Origin: Bryoerythrophyllum caledonicum
Lineage: Eukaryota; Streptophyta; Bryopsida; Pottiales; Pottiaceae
DNA length: 64,000 nucleotides
Assembly (NCBI GenBank): GCA_963971425.1
Contig: OZ020516.1
Coordinates: 35,576,199-35,640,198 of the forward strand
Direction: 5' to 3'
A program made the position numbers and the translations under genes. The notes under the pieces were generated by a model, which was not told where the DNA came from, ran no database searches, and saw only the letters and a list, made by a program, of their open reading frames with translations. Shown here one piece after another: positions 38,233 to 49,699 of this stretch (position 1 is its first letter; each line of letters begins with the position of its first letter).

Positions 38233-38559
38233 GAAGTTGTTGCTCCTGACAAGGACAATGTGGAAGCTGCAAGTAGAGCAGCTTTAGATGAAGGGCTGGA
38301 AGCCATGCTAGCCAGTGCTGCGACCGCAGGCAAGACGGTGATAATCACCAGCTTGAACCAGGGCTCATGGGCGGCGAAGGGGGCGATGATCGACATCTTT
38401 CTGGAGAGTTTCCACAAGAAAGAGAACACGGAGTCTCTGCTGAACGACCTGGTGATGGTGGCGCTGGATCAGAACGCGTACGAGAGGCGCCGCGAGCTGC
38501 ACCGGCATTGCTTCACGGTGAAGACGGAGCGGGTGGAGATGTTGGTCGCTAGAAAGTAA
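38233..38559 (+). pseudogene. GT77-like nucleotide-diphospho-sugar transferase, truncated exon
   Basis: The exon opens after CTGACAG and reads 108 codons to a TAA. AGKTVIITSLNQGSWAAKG, IDIFLESFHKK, LLNDLVMVALDQNAYERRRE and LHRHCFTVKTE match the start of the Nucleotid_trans domain of plant Golgi arabinosyl/xylosyl-transferase-like proteins (GT77). The family normally continues with the DxD sugar-nucleotide site and some 200 more residues. None of that is present here or within the next several kb. The stop falls about where TTAA-element sequence begins, so truncation by a transposon insertion is likely. No start exon could be assigned. Confidence 0.75.
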
Positions 38560-40048
38560 ACAACGCTGTGGACGTTTTCCATTTTCCTGTGGTCTCAATT
38601 TTGATCATCAACTCTTTTTATGAAGATGTGGTGTAGTAGAAGCTTTGTAGGAATATCGTTATTTTTCACACGAGAGCCTTGGGAAAAAATAATGCTATTC
38701 TGAATGCCAAAATGGAGATTCTGGGCAACTTCAACAAATTTGCTACAGTTTCCTCTTCACATATAATTTTTTCATACAAGTTGATAATATTGTTGCGAAA
38801 GAAAACTTGTCCTTCCTCTAAAAAAGCGTTTGAACCCAAGTCCAACATTTTCACACATTGACAAGTAAGATATCAAAGAAACTCTTGTTCCACAAAAATT
38901 AGAGATTTTGATTCTTTATATATATAATTTTAATCAGAAAATGTGGTGTAAATTTCCTTTCTGATGGATAGATTTCGCCCAGGGCGAACTAAACCCTTCG
39001 TATGTACTTACCCGAGGGGGCCACACCTAGTGGGACCAAACCTGGCCCCTATTATGTTTTTCAATGGAGTCCTATTTATAGCAAGGGAGGGTCCTTCAGG
39101 GTAAACAATAGCCGTAGGCCCCAAATTTGTCAATAAAAATCCAAAAATGCCTCCGGATCCCCCAAAATAAGAGGGCCAGAAAAATGACACCATGCAATTA
39201 AGACGGGGCCCACCTCGGGTAAGTACCAACGAGGTGGTCAGTCTGCCTTGGGCACAGAATTCTCATTATAAAACATATTTAGTTTCCAAAAATGATATGT
39301 GCCATAGCAAGGTTTTGAACCTCAACTCCTTACACATTTTTTTGGAATATGCTACACCTCTTTTGTTTTTCAAGATAGGTTGCTCTACACAAGGTCTAGA
39401 TTTTGTACTTGTAAAGAGTTATATTTAACAATTTAAGGCCGATGAGCTTTTTTGGCATGTGAGGATCTATGTCTGTTCGAGTTCACGGAGAATGACATCT
39501 ACGCAATGGGTACATTTTAGCATGAGAAATCTACGAACTCTACTCATGGAAATCACTCCAGCTCACCGATACTTGCATCGATTGCCGAGGCGATGGTCTC
39601 AATATGTGCCCATCTTCCTCCACCTCAAAGGCATGGTCTATTTTTTCCTTTGAGGTGGCCTGTAGCGCTTTCTAGGAAGATTCTTGTGCCAGAACGACCC
39701 AAATATGGTTGATCGGCTATACAGGGTTAAGTCAAAGTTTGCTCTTCTCAACAAGGGGAAGAAAGTTAACCTTCTTCTCTACTCCAAACACTACAATCTT
39801 TGTGTGGTCAAAATGTTTCACATGAAGGGCCTCTAAAAGACCAAATGTTTATTGGGGGAATCATTCTTTTACTTTGACAACAATTATCTTTCAATCTACA
39901 TGGTCAAAATTCACAAATTTTATACAGCATCATCTCATATAAGTTTAAAAGAACAGCCTTCGGTTACATAATTAAAAAAATTATCATGACAGTTTTTGAT
40001 CAATGGAGTAAAGTTTCCTCTAAAATGCCTTGGTTCTTCAAGGGTTAA
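38556..40048. mobile_element. TTAA-flanked element, family B copy 3, with a nested insertion
   Basis: Internal sequence parallels 55017-55944: CCATTTTCC near 38577, TCTGGGCAACTTCAAC, CCCAAGTCCAACATTTTCAC and ATATGCTACACCTCTT. The right end is CTTCAAGGGTTAA at 40048. The left end is decayed. The copy is enlarged by the nested element at 39005-39235. Confidence 0.6.
39005..39235. mobile_element. Nested MITE with TACTTACCCGAGG ends
   Basis: Left TACTTACCCGAGGGGGCC. The right end has reverse complement TACTTACCCGAGGTGGGCCC. 231 bp, non-coding, inserted inside the family B copy. A TA at each outer end would fit a TA target duplication. Confidence 0.68.
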
Positions 40049-40496
40049 AGGGTCAAAGACCTTGTTTATTTAGGGGTGAAGGGGTTAAAGACCCTACATC
40101 CATGGTTGGAATTAGGTGGTATAGAGGGTGAGTCACTTAACTCATCGATGTGACATGTCCACCGACACATGGAAGTTGAGAATAATTTTGGGGAAATATG
40201 ATACACATCAGCACACGGCAGCATTAACCAGCCGCTGCTGGTTAGTTAACCACCATTTCTATAACTAAGGGAGAAATAAGGTAAAAAATGTTCACTGTCC
40301 ATGCTCTAACTCCCAAACATATCTCTCTTTATTCACATTCCACCAAATTTATGCAAAACAACATCGTGAAGTTGTCATATAAGTCTTCATTCATCTATTT
40401 TATGAACATAAAATGGATTTTCATCCACTTTGACACCATTATTATTTCAAAGCTGGCAAGTTTTTAGAGAGTAGATTTCTTCGTTTTCATGCAACA
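40049..40496. other. Intergenic, nothing recognised
   Basis: Mixed AT-rich sequence. Includes a CAGCAGCGGCTGG-type short palindrome near 40230 (CCAGCCGCTGCTGG). Confidence 0.4.
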
Positions 40497-41660
40497 AGTA
40501 CATTTCGCCCATGGTTGCTCTAGGCCATGTCCTTAAAAGAATTAACATAGTAAACCAATTGGAAATCAATTAGGAATCCAATTAGTAACCCAATAAGTAA
40601 CCCAATGAGTAACCCAATGAGTAACCCAATGAGTAACTCAATAAGTAACCCAATAAGCAACCCAATTAGTAACCCAATTAGGAACCACTCGCTCAGTAAG
40701 CCAATTCATAACCCAATAACTAACCCAATTAGTAATTCAATTAGGAACCAATTGATCAGTAAGCCAAGTAGTGACCATCCAAAAACCCAACTAGTAGCCA
40801 ATCAATAAATCCTTTAAAGACAAGGCTTGGAGCAACCATGGGCGGAACCTGCGAGTACCGTAGATGTTGCTACACGTCATCAAGGCAACGAGTACATTCC
40901 GCCCATGGTTGCTCTAGGCCTTGTCCTTAAAAGAATTAACATAGTAAACCAACTGGAAACCAATCAGAAATCCAATTCGTAACCCTATAAGTAACCCAAT
41001 AAGTAATCCAATTAGTAACCCAATTAAAAACCAATCGACCAATAAGCCAGTTGGTAATCCAATAAGTAACCCAATTAGTAACCCAATTAGTAACCCAATG
41101 AGTAACCCAATGAGTAACCCAATTAGTAACCAATTAGTAACCCAATAAGGAACCAACCGATCAATAAGCCAAGTAGTGACCATCCAAAAATCCAATTAGT
41201 AACCAACCAATTAATCCTTTAAAGACGAGGCCCGAAGCCACCATGGACGGAATCTATAAGTGCCATAGATGCTGCTACTCGTCATCTAGGCAACGAGTAC
41301 ATTCCGCCCATGGTTGCTCTAGGCCTTGTCCTTAAAAGGATTAACATAATAAACCAATTAGTAACCCAATTAGGGACCAACCGATCAGTAAGCCAATTGA
41401 TAACCATATTAGTAACCAATTAGTAACCCAATAAATAACCCAATTAGTAACCCAATTAGTAACAAATTAGTAACCCAATTAGTAACCAATTAGTAACCAA
41501 TTAGTAACCCAATAAGGAACCAACCGATCAGTAACCCAATTAGTAACCCAATAAGTAGTCCAATTAGTAACCCAATAAGTAACTAATTAGTAACCCAATA
41601 AGTAACCCAATAAGTAACCCAATTAGTAACCCAATAAGGAACCAACCGATGAGTACGGCT
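40497..41660. repeat. 11-bp satellite (AACCCAATTAG type) with about 0.4-kb higher-order repeat
   Basis: The basic unit is about 11 bp (AGTAACCCAAT/AACCCAATTAG), repeated with small changes over 1.1 kb. A longer block with GTACATTCCGCCCATGGTTG, followed by CTAGGCCTTGTCC, occurs at about 40497, 40890 and 41298, so the array has a higher-order period of about 393-408 bp. Translated, it gives meaningless WVTNWVTH strings. Confidence 0.92.
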
Positions 41661-42364
41661 ATTGGTAACGCAACATCCACAACTCAAGGAGTAACTCACT
41701 AATCACGGATCCGAAATGGCTACAAATTCGACATCAATCCGGAGTCACCAAGTCCCTGACTGACGCCACCGCACAGGCGATGGAATAACTTGTCATGGGA
41801 AGCACCCTCGGCTTCATCCGCGGAATCGGCAGCCGAGTACCGTAGCACCTAAATCAGGCATTGCCGCACACCACGATCGCTGCCTCGGCGCCCTCTCACC
41901 ATCTCATAATCCCTGCCACCCTCGCTCACGTAGCGCACACAGCAACGGTGCCGTAGTAGTCGCGCAAGAGAACGGACCCGCCTCTCACAATCTCGCCACT
42001 TAGTTGTACCAAGCACGTTACTTTCACGGAGGTTACTGTTGAAAAGGCTCCCCTTCGTTAAATGACCTGCTTTGTCACAAGTGTGCGCTTTTTGAGGGTG
42101 CTAAGTGCCGTTGGAAAGCTCCAGGGATTCAATCATTTGTCTTTGATTGCAGCGGAGCTTTTGTTGGTGAAGGACTATGGCGGTGAGTGGTTGAAGGTCT
42201 TGCCTTGGGAGAGAGGGTGAGGCGTTTGGATGGTGGTTGAGTGACGACATTGCTTGTGACCATGCCGCGGTTCATGCCTGTGCAGTGCAGCAAGTGCTCC
42301 GTCCTCCAGGTGGGTCATTGTGGTTGTTTTTACGATGCGGGATCGAGCTTGAGGAGGATGTGAG
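41661..42364. other. GC-richer unique sequence upstream of the two-exon gene
   Basis: Composition changes sharply from the satellite to more GC-rich DNA. It may contain the promoter of the 42365 gene. I could not identify an exon. Confidence 0.4.
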
Positions 42365-43948
42365 ATGAGGGGAGTTGGTTGGTGTTTTTGGCAGATCAAG
42401 CCGGCGCAGAAGCCAGGGATGCAATGGTGGTGCAGCATGTGCCGGAAGGGGGAGGCGGCAGTGGCAGGAGCTGCTGCTGCTGCTGCTGAGTCGCAGGTGT
42501 CTTCGGATGTGCGGCAGTTCGTGGAGGAGCTGAAGCTGGAGGAGGAGGAGGCGGAGGAGATGGGCGCGGTGGCCAATACGTTCCGCGGCGTGGAGAGCCT
42601 GGGCGGCGCGTCCAACTGGGAAGGGCTCTACTTCCAGAGCGCCAAACCTCCCCACCACAAGAACTGGAAGCGCGTCAAGCCCATCGAGGTACACATTTTT
42701 CTCTCCACCACGTTCTCTCCTCCATCACTGATTCAATTCTTTTCTACTTTTCTCTTCCATAGTCTTCGATGTACACAATCCTCTCGTCTACTTTCTAGAA
42801 CCGGTGGTCTCCTTGGTTGTTGGAATCACTGGTTCACTTCTTCTCTACTTGTCTCCTTTGTATTTGTGTCCTGTGATGGCCACTTGCTTCATTTGGGTCT
42901 GTCTCGTCCCAGTTTGCTATCAGAAGTGAGTTGTGAATATCTTTTCGTAAGGGCCATGCTTGTTCCTTTGTCGACACACGTCTATTGTTCTTCTCTCCCT
43001 TTGATGACCACTTGCTTTGTTTTCACCGCCCCTAGTATCTTGTGTTCTCTGATCTCTCTTTTTTGGCCTATCATTGTAGTGTATCTGGATCCATGTTTGG
43101 GATGAATAATGTACCTGGTTTCCTCTTGGCTTAGGGGCACTCAAACTTGGGAATGGAAAAACTCAGGAGTACACCGTTCCGTGAATATAGTGTGGACTAG
43201 TCTATTTGAAATTTCCTACACTAATTGAAAATTTACATGCAATTGTTGACTGACACACACTTGCTTGAGAACAAATACCCAATCAGAACTTGGCATGCAC
43301 ATGCTTTGATGGAAATTAGTGTGAGTGATCTACATCAATAATCCCTCTACACTATATTCAGTGTTTAGTGTAGTGGTGGAAGCGCTTTCTATTGCATTAA
43401 AGATTAGGGTTCGTGGTTTTGTGGACCCTGATTAAGGTTAGTGGTTGTGTAGCCCCTGATTAGGGTTGGTGGTTGTGTAGCCCCTGATTAGGGTTGGTGG
43501 TTGTGTAGCCCCTGATTAGGGTTGGTGGTTGTGTAGCCCCTGATTAGGGTTGGTGGTTGTGTAGCCCCTGATTAGGGTTGGTGGTTGTGTAGCCCCTGAT
43601 TAGGGTTGGTGGTTGTGTAGCCCCTGATTAGGGTTGGTGGTTGTGTAGACCCTGATTAGGGTTAGTGGTTATTTAAACTCTAGGTCTGACTGACAAAGTG
43701 GGTGGTTTGTTACAATGCAGATATACGAGGATGAGTATCCAAGGCGTGTGGAGAAGGAGAGCAGCAATAATAGTAGTAATAGTAATAAGGATCACGGGAG
43801 GCGGTTTGGGTCGCAGCAGCAGGCGCGCCATTTTCTGAGCTCTCTGTGGGGAAGGTGGCACCAGAAAACCTCGAGCACCAAGGACGTGGTGGAGCTCATG
43901 GAGTTCGCCGGCGGAAACGAAGAGAATGTAGCTCCTCCCCGCTCTTAG
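42365..43948 (+). CDS. Two-exon gene of unknown function
   Basis: Exons 42365-42688 and 43721-43948 join in frame (ATCGAG|GTACAC ... AATGCAG|ATATAC) to give 183 aa. A stop lies five codons before the ATG. A later Met at 42419, following a possible acceptor (TTTTTGGCAG), is an alternative start. Visible features are a Trp/Cys cluster MQWWCSMCRKG, an Ala-rich run, an acidic helix (EELKLEEEEAEEMG), a conserved-looking WEGLYFQSAKPPHHKNWKRV, then IYEDEYPRR, an Asn/Ser tract and a C-terminal helix KDVVELMEFAGGN. No signal peptide or membrane segment. I do not recognise the family. The GC-rich exons and sound splice sites argue for a real gene. The 1,032-bp intron holds a 28-bp minisatellite. Confidence 0.65.
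43402..43681 (+). repeat. 28-bp intronic minisatellite, 10 units
   Basis: Ten head-to-tail 28-bp units beginning GATTAGGGTTGGTGG. The seven from 43458 to 43653 are almost identical; the first two and the last have drifted. It lies within the intron of the 42365 gene and ends about 40 bp before the acceptor. The unit contains TTAGGGTT, close to the plant telomere repeat. Confidence 0.95.
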
Positions 43949-44360
43949 ACTCTTTGTACATTCCAGAAAAACGGTGTTGCTACTACACACCTACCATTCA
44001 TTTTTGTATAGTAACACTCAATAAATAATTTCAGTCTAGTTTCATACCAACAATTATTGAGTTATTTGTGAAGTGAAGGAAAGACAACAAGAGTTTTTGT
44101 CCTCGTTTTTCCATTTCAAATCACTAAAACAAGCCCCAAATATAATACAACATGACTTTCCCTTTTTAAAAGACAGTTAAAACCACTTTCAAATTGAGTT
44201 TACAGACCACCATGTTCTTCCACGCTTGTTAAAAAGTCCAGATGAGACACCACCAATCTCTGATAGCTATTAAGATTAGATGAATAGCAGCGATATCTCA
44301 TTAAAAGTTTGAGTGACTTAACAAATAGCCCTAGTAATGGTTGTAGAATAATTCAAGCTA

Positions 44361-44585
44361 ACTACACTAAAGATGATATTTAGTGTAACCACACTAATGT
44401 TTTTGGTAATGCAATAACTTTTTACTTTCGAAGAAGAATTTTACCGAGGGCACAACTATCAATACTATCTAAAGAGAGTGATCATTGTTAACATAGTTGG
44501 TAAAAATATTCATCAGGAGGAAAAACTTATAACACTTTTAAACAAATTAGTGTGGTTAACACCAAATATCATCATTAGTGTAGTA
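44361..44585. mobile_element. Small inverted-repeat element, family D copy 2
   Basis: Left CTACACTAAAGATGATATTT and right reverse complement CTACACTAATGATGATATTT, extending to about 40 bp of inverted repeat. The body matches 32009-32236. Non-coding. Confidence 0.72.
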
Positions 44586-45108
44586 TTGATTGTAGTACGA
44601 TTCAAGGTCTGTACATTCTCAAATAGAGAAGATTATCTGGCAAGGAACGGGACATATGGTGGAGGTGCTAGCAATACAGAGGTGTTGAGATTCATTTGAT
44701 GTGGGCAAACTTACTGCAGTTGCAAACCAAGACTGAAGTGTCACCTATAATCTTCCCAATTGAAATGATTGCTGGAATGAAAATAAGTTGCTTTTTGGAA
44801 TAACGGTTCTTCACCCCTGCTATTAATTGTAGAATGATGGAAGCAGCTATTCACACATGTTAATTCTCAAACATGAGATGGAGGTACTTGGTGAGAATTT
44901 ACTGCAATTGATCCACATCCTCGTCCAGCAATGTCTCCATGTCTATAATGTTCAATTGAAATGAGGGAAATAGGCAGGAAAAGAGTTTTTTACCCAGAGA
45001 AATAAATGAAGCTACATACATTCTCAACTGCAGAAGTTTCTATCGTAAACGTGGCATATGCTAGAATTACAAAAATGTTGAGAAGTGGGCTACCTTACTG
45101 CATTTGAT
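44586..45108. other. Intergenic, 3' side of HROB homologue
   Basis: No gene seen. The phrase GTCCACATCCTCGT occurs at about 44911 and again at 45124 in the last HROB exon, with CTCCATGTC after both, so a small duplication of the 3' end of the gene is likely. Confidence 0.45.
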
Positions 45109-48004
45109 TCACTTGTAGAAATCGTCCACATCCTCGTTCAGTAGTGCCTCCATGTCATCTGTCATGTCTCCCCAACCTGCCATCTTCGCAGCTGCAGCTA
45201 TTCCTCCCTCATTTGGTGGCGATGGCTCTCGAGGTGGCGACGGGGAAAGGAGGTCCCAACTTGCTGTCTTTGCAGCCACTGCTGCGAAATCAGAAACTTT
45301 AGTGGGTTCCTGAGGTGGTGGTGATGGCTGAGGTTGCGCTTGTTGAGGAGGTGATGGCTGAGATCGCGCTTGTTGAGGAGGTGATGGCGGTGGGGTTGGT
45401 CGAGGTTGCAATAGTTGAGGTGGTGGTTGTTCCTGTTGTGGTTTGGGATCAGGTTGAGGCAGTTTTCTCTTCTGAGGTAGTGATTCTTCCTTCGGTGCTG
45501 ATCCTTGTGGGAGATCCGTGTTCGCAGGAAACACCTGTGCACAGCAAAGTCGGTGATCTGTGAATTGAGAACCCGACTACAAGAATTAGTGTAAATAGTG
45601 CTTAGTTATTTGTGAAATCCGGCAAAGATACCAAGTTTTCTCATTTTGAATCATTAAAATCTATCTCAATTTCTTTAGTCAGCTTTATCAGGAGAAGGCG
45701 GCGGCTATGATTCATGGTACAACATGACCTCTCCTTCTTTCTTCTCAAACGCGGCTAAAACTACTTTTAACTTGAGTTGAGAGACCACCTGCCATTGACT
45801 GAACTGAAGGGTTCTAGTTGAGAGACCACCATGCACTTCCATTGATATCATAGCTATTAAGGATGAGGAAAGAGGGGTATCTTATCGAAAGTTTAAGTGA
45901 CTTTAGAAAGAACTCTAATCTTTCCCCAAACACTCACTGGTTTGCAAACTCTCAATATTAGTGAAGGCTAAAACTTTTACAGACTCAGGGAATTTTAGTA
46001 TCACCTTCACTAATTACTCCCGTTCCCCATTAACCCCCTTCTCTATTGGCAAAAAGCAGTGTATTTTAATACATCCCAACGCCAATTTGACTCGTAGTTA
46101 TTGATCAAACCGGCGGCGTGTTTTCTTGCAGATGCAGAGAAGATTCGACAGAAAGAAATGTGAAGGTGTGTAGAATCGGGAACTCTTTGCTAATATCCCT
46201 ACAAGGTTAGTGGATCGAACCTGAACAACGTTGCCGATAGCAATGTTGAGATAGTGTGCTGATGGGCTGAAGACGGCAACCTGTAGAACCAACGTATGAG
46301 ATTATTATTGTTTGTAGTAAGCAAATATGCAGAAGTCATCATGTGTTTGCAGTCAATTATGGATCATCAAGCCATTTCTGCGGAATGGTGAGAAATAAAC
46401 ATTCCTACAATCAAAGATACTAGGAGCTGGAGGTTAGGGTACAAAAGGCTCCCACACATGTGAATGTACCTGTTTCAGGACGACAACAGCTCCTGGGGAG
46501 ATGGCCCTTGCAAAATCCGTGTTAGAAAAGACTTGATTATTCATCATCCCTGCCACCGTGCCTGTGGGATCCTGCACCAACCTGGTCACAACTTACTGAA
46601 CCTCTACCAAAGGCATGCTAAATTGCTTGCAAAGATCCTGAACACGAACTGATCGAAGAATTCAGCAGCTTTTCGAGAGACTAACAGGCTAGATTGTAGT
46701 CCCACATCTTACAAACATCTTGCGAGTTTCAACCCCTCCCATTGATGCTGCAACGTCACTAGTGTTGGTTCACTCACCTTTAAAATAACCGCTGCATCGC
46801 CGAAGACGTTGGGAGTCAGCTCCTTGATGACAGCTACAAACTGCCCCAGGAGCACACCCAGCCATTTTTTAACCATATTGCGATGATGGCAAGGGTAAAC
46901 TTCAAGCGTTTCACACGAAGCTAGGAATGAAAATTTCTTCTGGTACTGGCACCAATGGCTCTACTAAAGCAGACAACTTCAACGAAGTCCGGTTCGGTGA
47001 CAAGTTCAGGTGAAAACAACTCAACTGTTCATAAGAACCCTAAACCCTAAATTCTTACATGCGGAACACGTTGGTTTATACGCGAGGATCCGATGCTGCT
47101 TGCTGTCGCGTTCAGAATAGCATACCTTGCTACAAACATCACCAAACCGAACACTTGAGTTCAAGGACAAAGAATCCTAGAAACGAAAGGCATCAACAAA
47201 CCAAACGCTTGAGTTCGTGATTGGCAACACGGAGAAAGAGAAGAATCCTACAAAATGAAAGGCAACAAGACACAAACCTGGATCGAATTCCTCCACGTTG
47301 AGGCTCTGCAACGCACAAATCCAGGCGCCCTTCCGAAACACCCGATCATTGCACTCATCCACTCTCTCATCAACACCACCACCCTCCTCATCACCACCCT
47401 CCTTCTGCGAGAAGAGGTCTCCAACAGGGCCAGGAATCCGCGCCTTCTTCCGGGGCCCTCCACCTCCCCCGCCCTGCGCGAAATACCGCCGAATATCGCC
47501 CCCGGAGCCCTTAGAGTTTCGCAACCGCTGCCGGGAATGCTCGCTCTCCAAGTTCTGCGTGGCGAGAGGAACCGTATCACCCGACTCTCGAGAAACCACC
47601 GCCTGGAACGACGGCAACGGAGGCAGACGCACCGTCGCTCCGCCGCCGCCGCGAGAAACGAAAGGCTCCGCACTCAAGCTCGCCACCTGGGTCGCCGCAT
47701 CGGCCACATCCACCTCCGCATCAGCGTTCCTCGTCACAGGAGCATTCGCTGACTGCAACCTCGTCACGGCAGCATTCTCTACCTGCGACAATCTAGTAAC
47801 CCTAGTTGCTCGTGGGTCCTCTTGCAAGCTCTGGATTCTCTGCGACGATGCTCCCGCTGCTGCTGCTCCTGCTTCACCTGCTTGCAATGGAAATGCGAGA
47901 TCGTCTGGTGCGTCGTCCTTGTTGGGTTGTGGGTCGTGGGGTTTGGGGTCGGCGTGCCAGATGTGCGAGAGGTCGAGGTCGAGTTCGTCTTCCCAGGAGG
48001 CCAT
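45109..48004 (-). CDS. HROB: HROB-like homologous-recombination OB-fold protein
   Basis: Five exons, 48004-47278, 46920-46778, 46571-46470, 46280-46221 and 45534-45109, give 485 aa in one frame. Exons 1-4 encode the OB-fold of the HROB/MCM8IP (DUF4539) family: GAWICALQSLN, VAVIKELTPNVFGDAAVILK, DPTGTVAGMM, ISPGAVVVLKQVAVFSPS and YLNIAIGNVVQ. In animals HROB recruits and activates the MCM8-MCM9 helicase for repair synthesis in homologous recombination; the plant role is inferred. The N-terminus is short and acidic (WEDELDLDL), followed by a disordered region of Ser, Gly and Arg. The C-terminus is a long Pro/Gln-rich stretch ending in an acidic motif LLNEDVDDFY. All splice sites are GT..AG. Start chosen as the first ATG in frame. 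Confidence 0.88.
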
Positions 48005-48132
48005 CGCTCTCGCTCTGTCTGTGCGTCTCTATGTGCAGATGGCGCACCACTGCTGACTACCACTGGAATGTGGTGCGTCATGAGCGCGCTGCGTGCGTGA
48101 TCTTCTCATGCTTCGACGCGGCGAATACTATT

Positions 48133-48160
48133 TGTGTGTGTGTGTGTGCGCGCGCGCGTG
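48133..48160. repeat. (TG)n(CG)n alternating purine-pyrimidine tract
   Basis: 28 bp of TG then CG dinucleotides, about 130 bp upstream of the HROB-like start codon. Such tracts can adopt Z-DNA; a regulatory role is inference. Confidence 0.9.
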
Positions 48161-49699
48161 AGAGTTTGGATCGATTCGGCTGTGAATGTAGTGATTCTAC
48201 TTTGCGAGTGCATGCTTCGAGTGCGGTGAAATTGAAGGAGGCGTCTGCAACACACTTCTTGCATCGTGTCCTCACTCGTACCTTTCCCAAGCCAAGTCAC
48301 CATATCCACTTACCTCAAAACTCTTTAAGGTAAACCCCCTAAAACCGACAAGTTAAGGGTACCCGAATCCGCCCGGGTATTAGCAAATTCATTAGCGGTT
48401 TTAATGTAATAATATTCAATTCTATGGGCGCTCTTCTTGTTTGAGATTCAAAACCTTCTCCCTCTGGTTTTGTGTGTTTGTGTTCAATATTTTCCCTGCC
48501 ACACGAAGCTACTACTTCCCGACAACTTCAATATGAATTCCAGGGATTCATGATCTATATTGACATTGGTGTGAGCTACTTGATATCACTAGAAGCCCAC
48601 CTTCGCACATTTGGTCTCTAGGGGTTAAACCCTCTAGTGCCTTCGAGATCCAAAATGGGCCTTTGGAGGTGTTAAAACTCGATTTGCATAAAATCCATCA
48701 AGAACTAGGTTGTGAAATTTCAAGTTTAGATATGCACACACATTACATGGACACTTTGCAAAAATCATATCATGATTTGAAGTTATAGGACTCATGGAAA
48801 ATCTAGGAATACAACACAAAATACATCAAATACACTACAATACAATGAATACCATGCCACATACCGTGTTGTATTTCATACACATGCAAAATGATTTCGG
48901 TCTTAGATTTTGATTGAAATTTTTCTTTAAACGATTCTTCATTGTTTTGTGATTGTTGATCTCTCTCATCACATACAAAGCTTCCAGTTTAATTCGTATA
49001 AGTTTGGAAGATTATTGTATGCAATCAACTAGACAAAAGTAAAAAAAATCATCAATAATCATGTGTAAATTAAATTTTTTCTTCACATATGATATCTCAA
49101 TGCAAAGCTATTGACCTAGTGCAACGACAAGACTGTGTGAGCAGTCCGAGAGCGTTCGTAGTGAGCGGTGAGCAGAAAGAAAAAGACCCAAAATTAGAAT
49201 TTTTGAAATTTCTAGTTTTTTTTCGCTAAAATGGATTTTGAAACTAGATTTTTTAATTCAAAAAATCTAAATTAGGAAAAAATATGGACCTATTGCCGTG
49301 AAAAAATGAATTCATTTTCCCCTCATGATGGTTGTAAATGATGGTGTGAGTCATTGAAATTTCAAAGTTAAACTATAAAAATTGGAAAATTGAGGTCCTA
49401 TTAATGTGGAACATGTTATAAATTCCACCTTTTTTACCATTGTAAATAACAACCTTTGTAGTGGCCGGGTTAGTCCGTTGGAGATATATTGGGAAGGAGT
49501 TTTGGAAGTTGGAATGAATGAAACAAGAGTCAATTATACGACACATTTCTAAAGTGGCATGAACATTGAATTTGTAGATTTATGATTCATCCGAGATATG
49601 CAAATATGATACAAGGTAGAGACTAAACTCAACAGTTATAATAGTTGGTATTATAATGACCTCCCTAGTTCTCGTCTACCTACTAAGTTTCAAGCAAGC
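48161..49699. other. Upstream of HROB-like gene, then AT-rich intergenic
   Basis: Presumed promoter side to about 48350. It includes the second copy of the CCCCCTAAAACCGACAAGTT motif. Beyond that is AT-rich DNA with nothing recognised. Confidence 0.45.

Noticed and set aside
40605-41195. Open frames rich in WVTNWVTH or NPISNPIS
   Set aside because: Artefacts of the 11-bp satellite, whose period of 33 bp in codons keeps all frames open.
43402-43681. CRISPR-like array
   Set aside because: Units are contiguous with no spacers and the DNA is eukaryotic.
47255-48333. Plus-strand frames of 165-252 codons
   Set aside because: Antisense to the first HROB-like exon, whose own frame continues through four more exons into the OB-fold.
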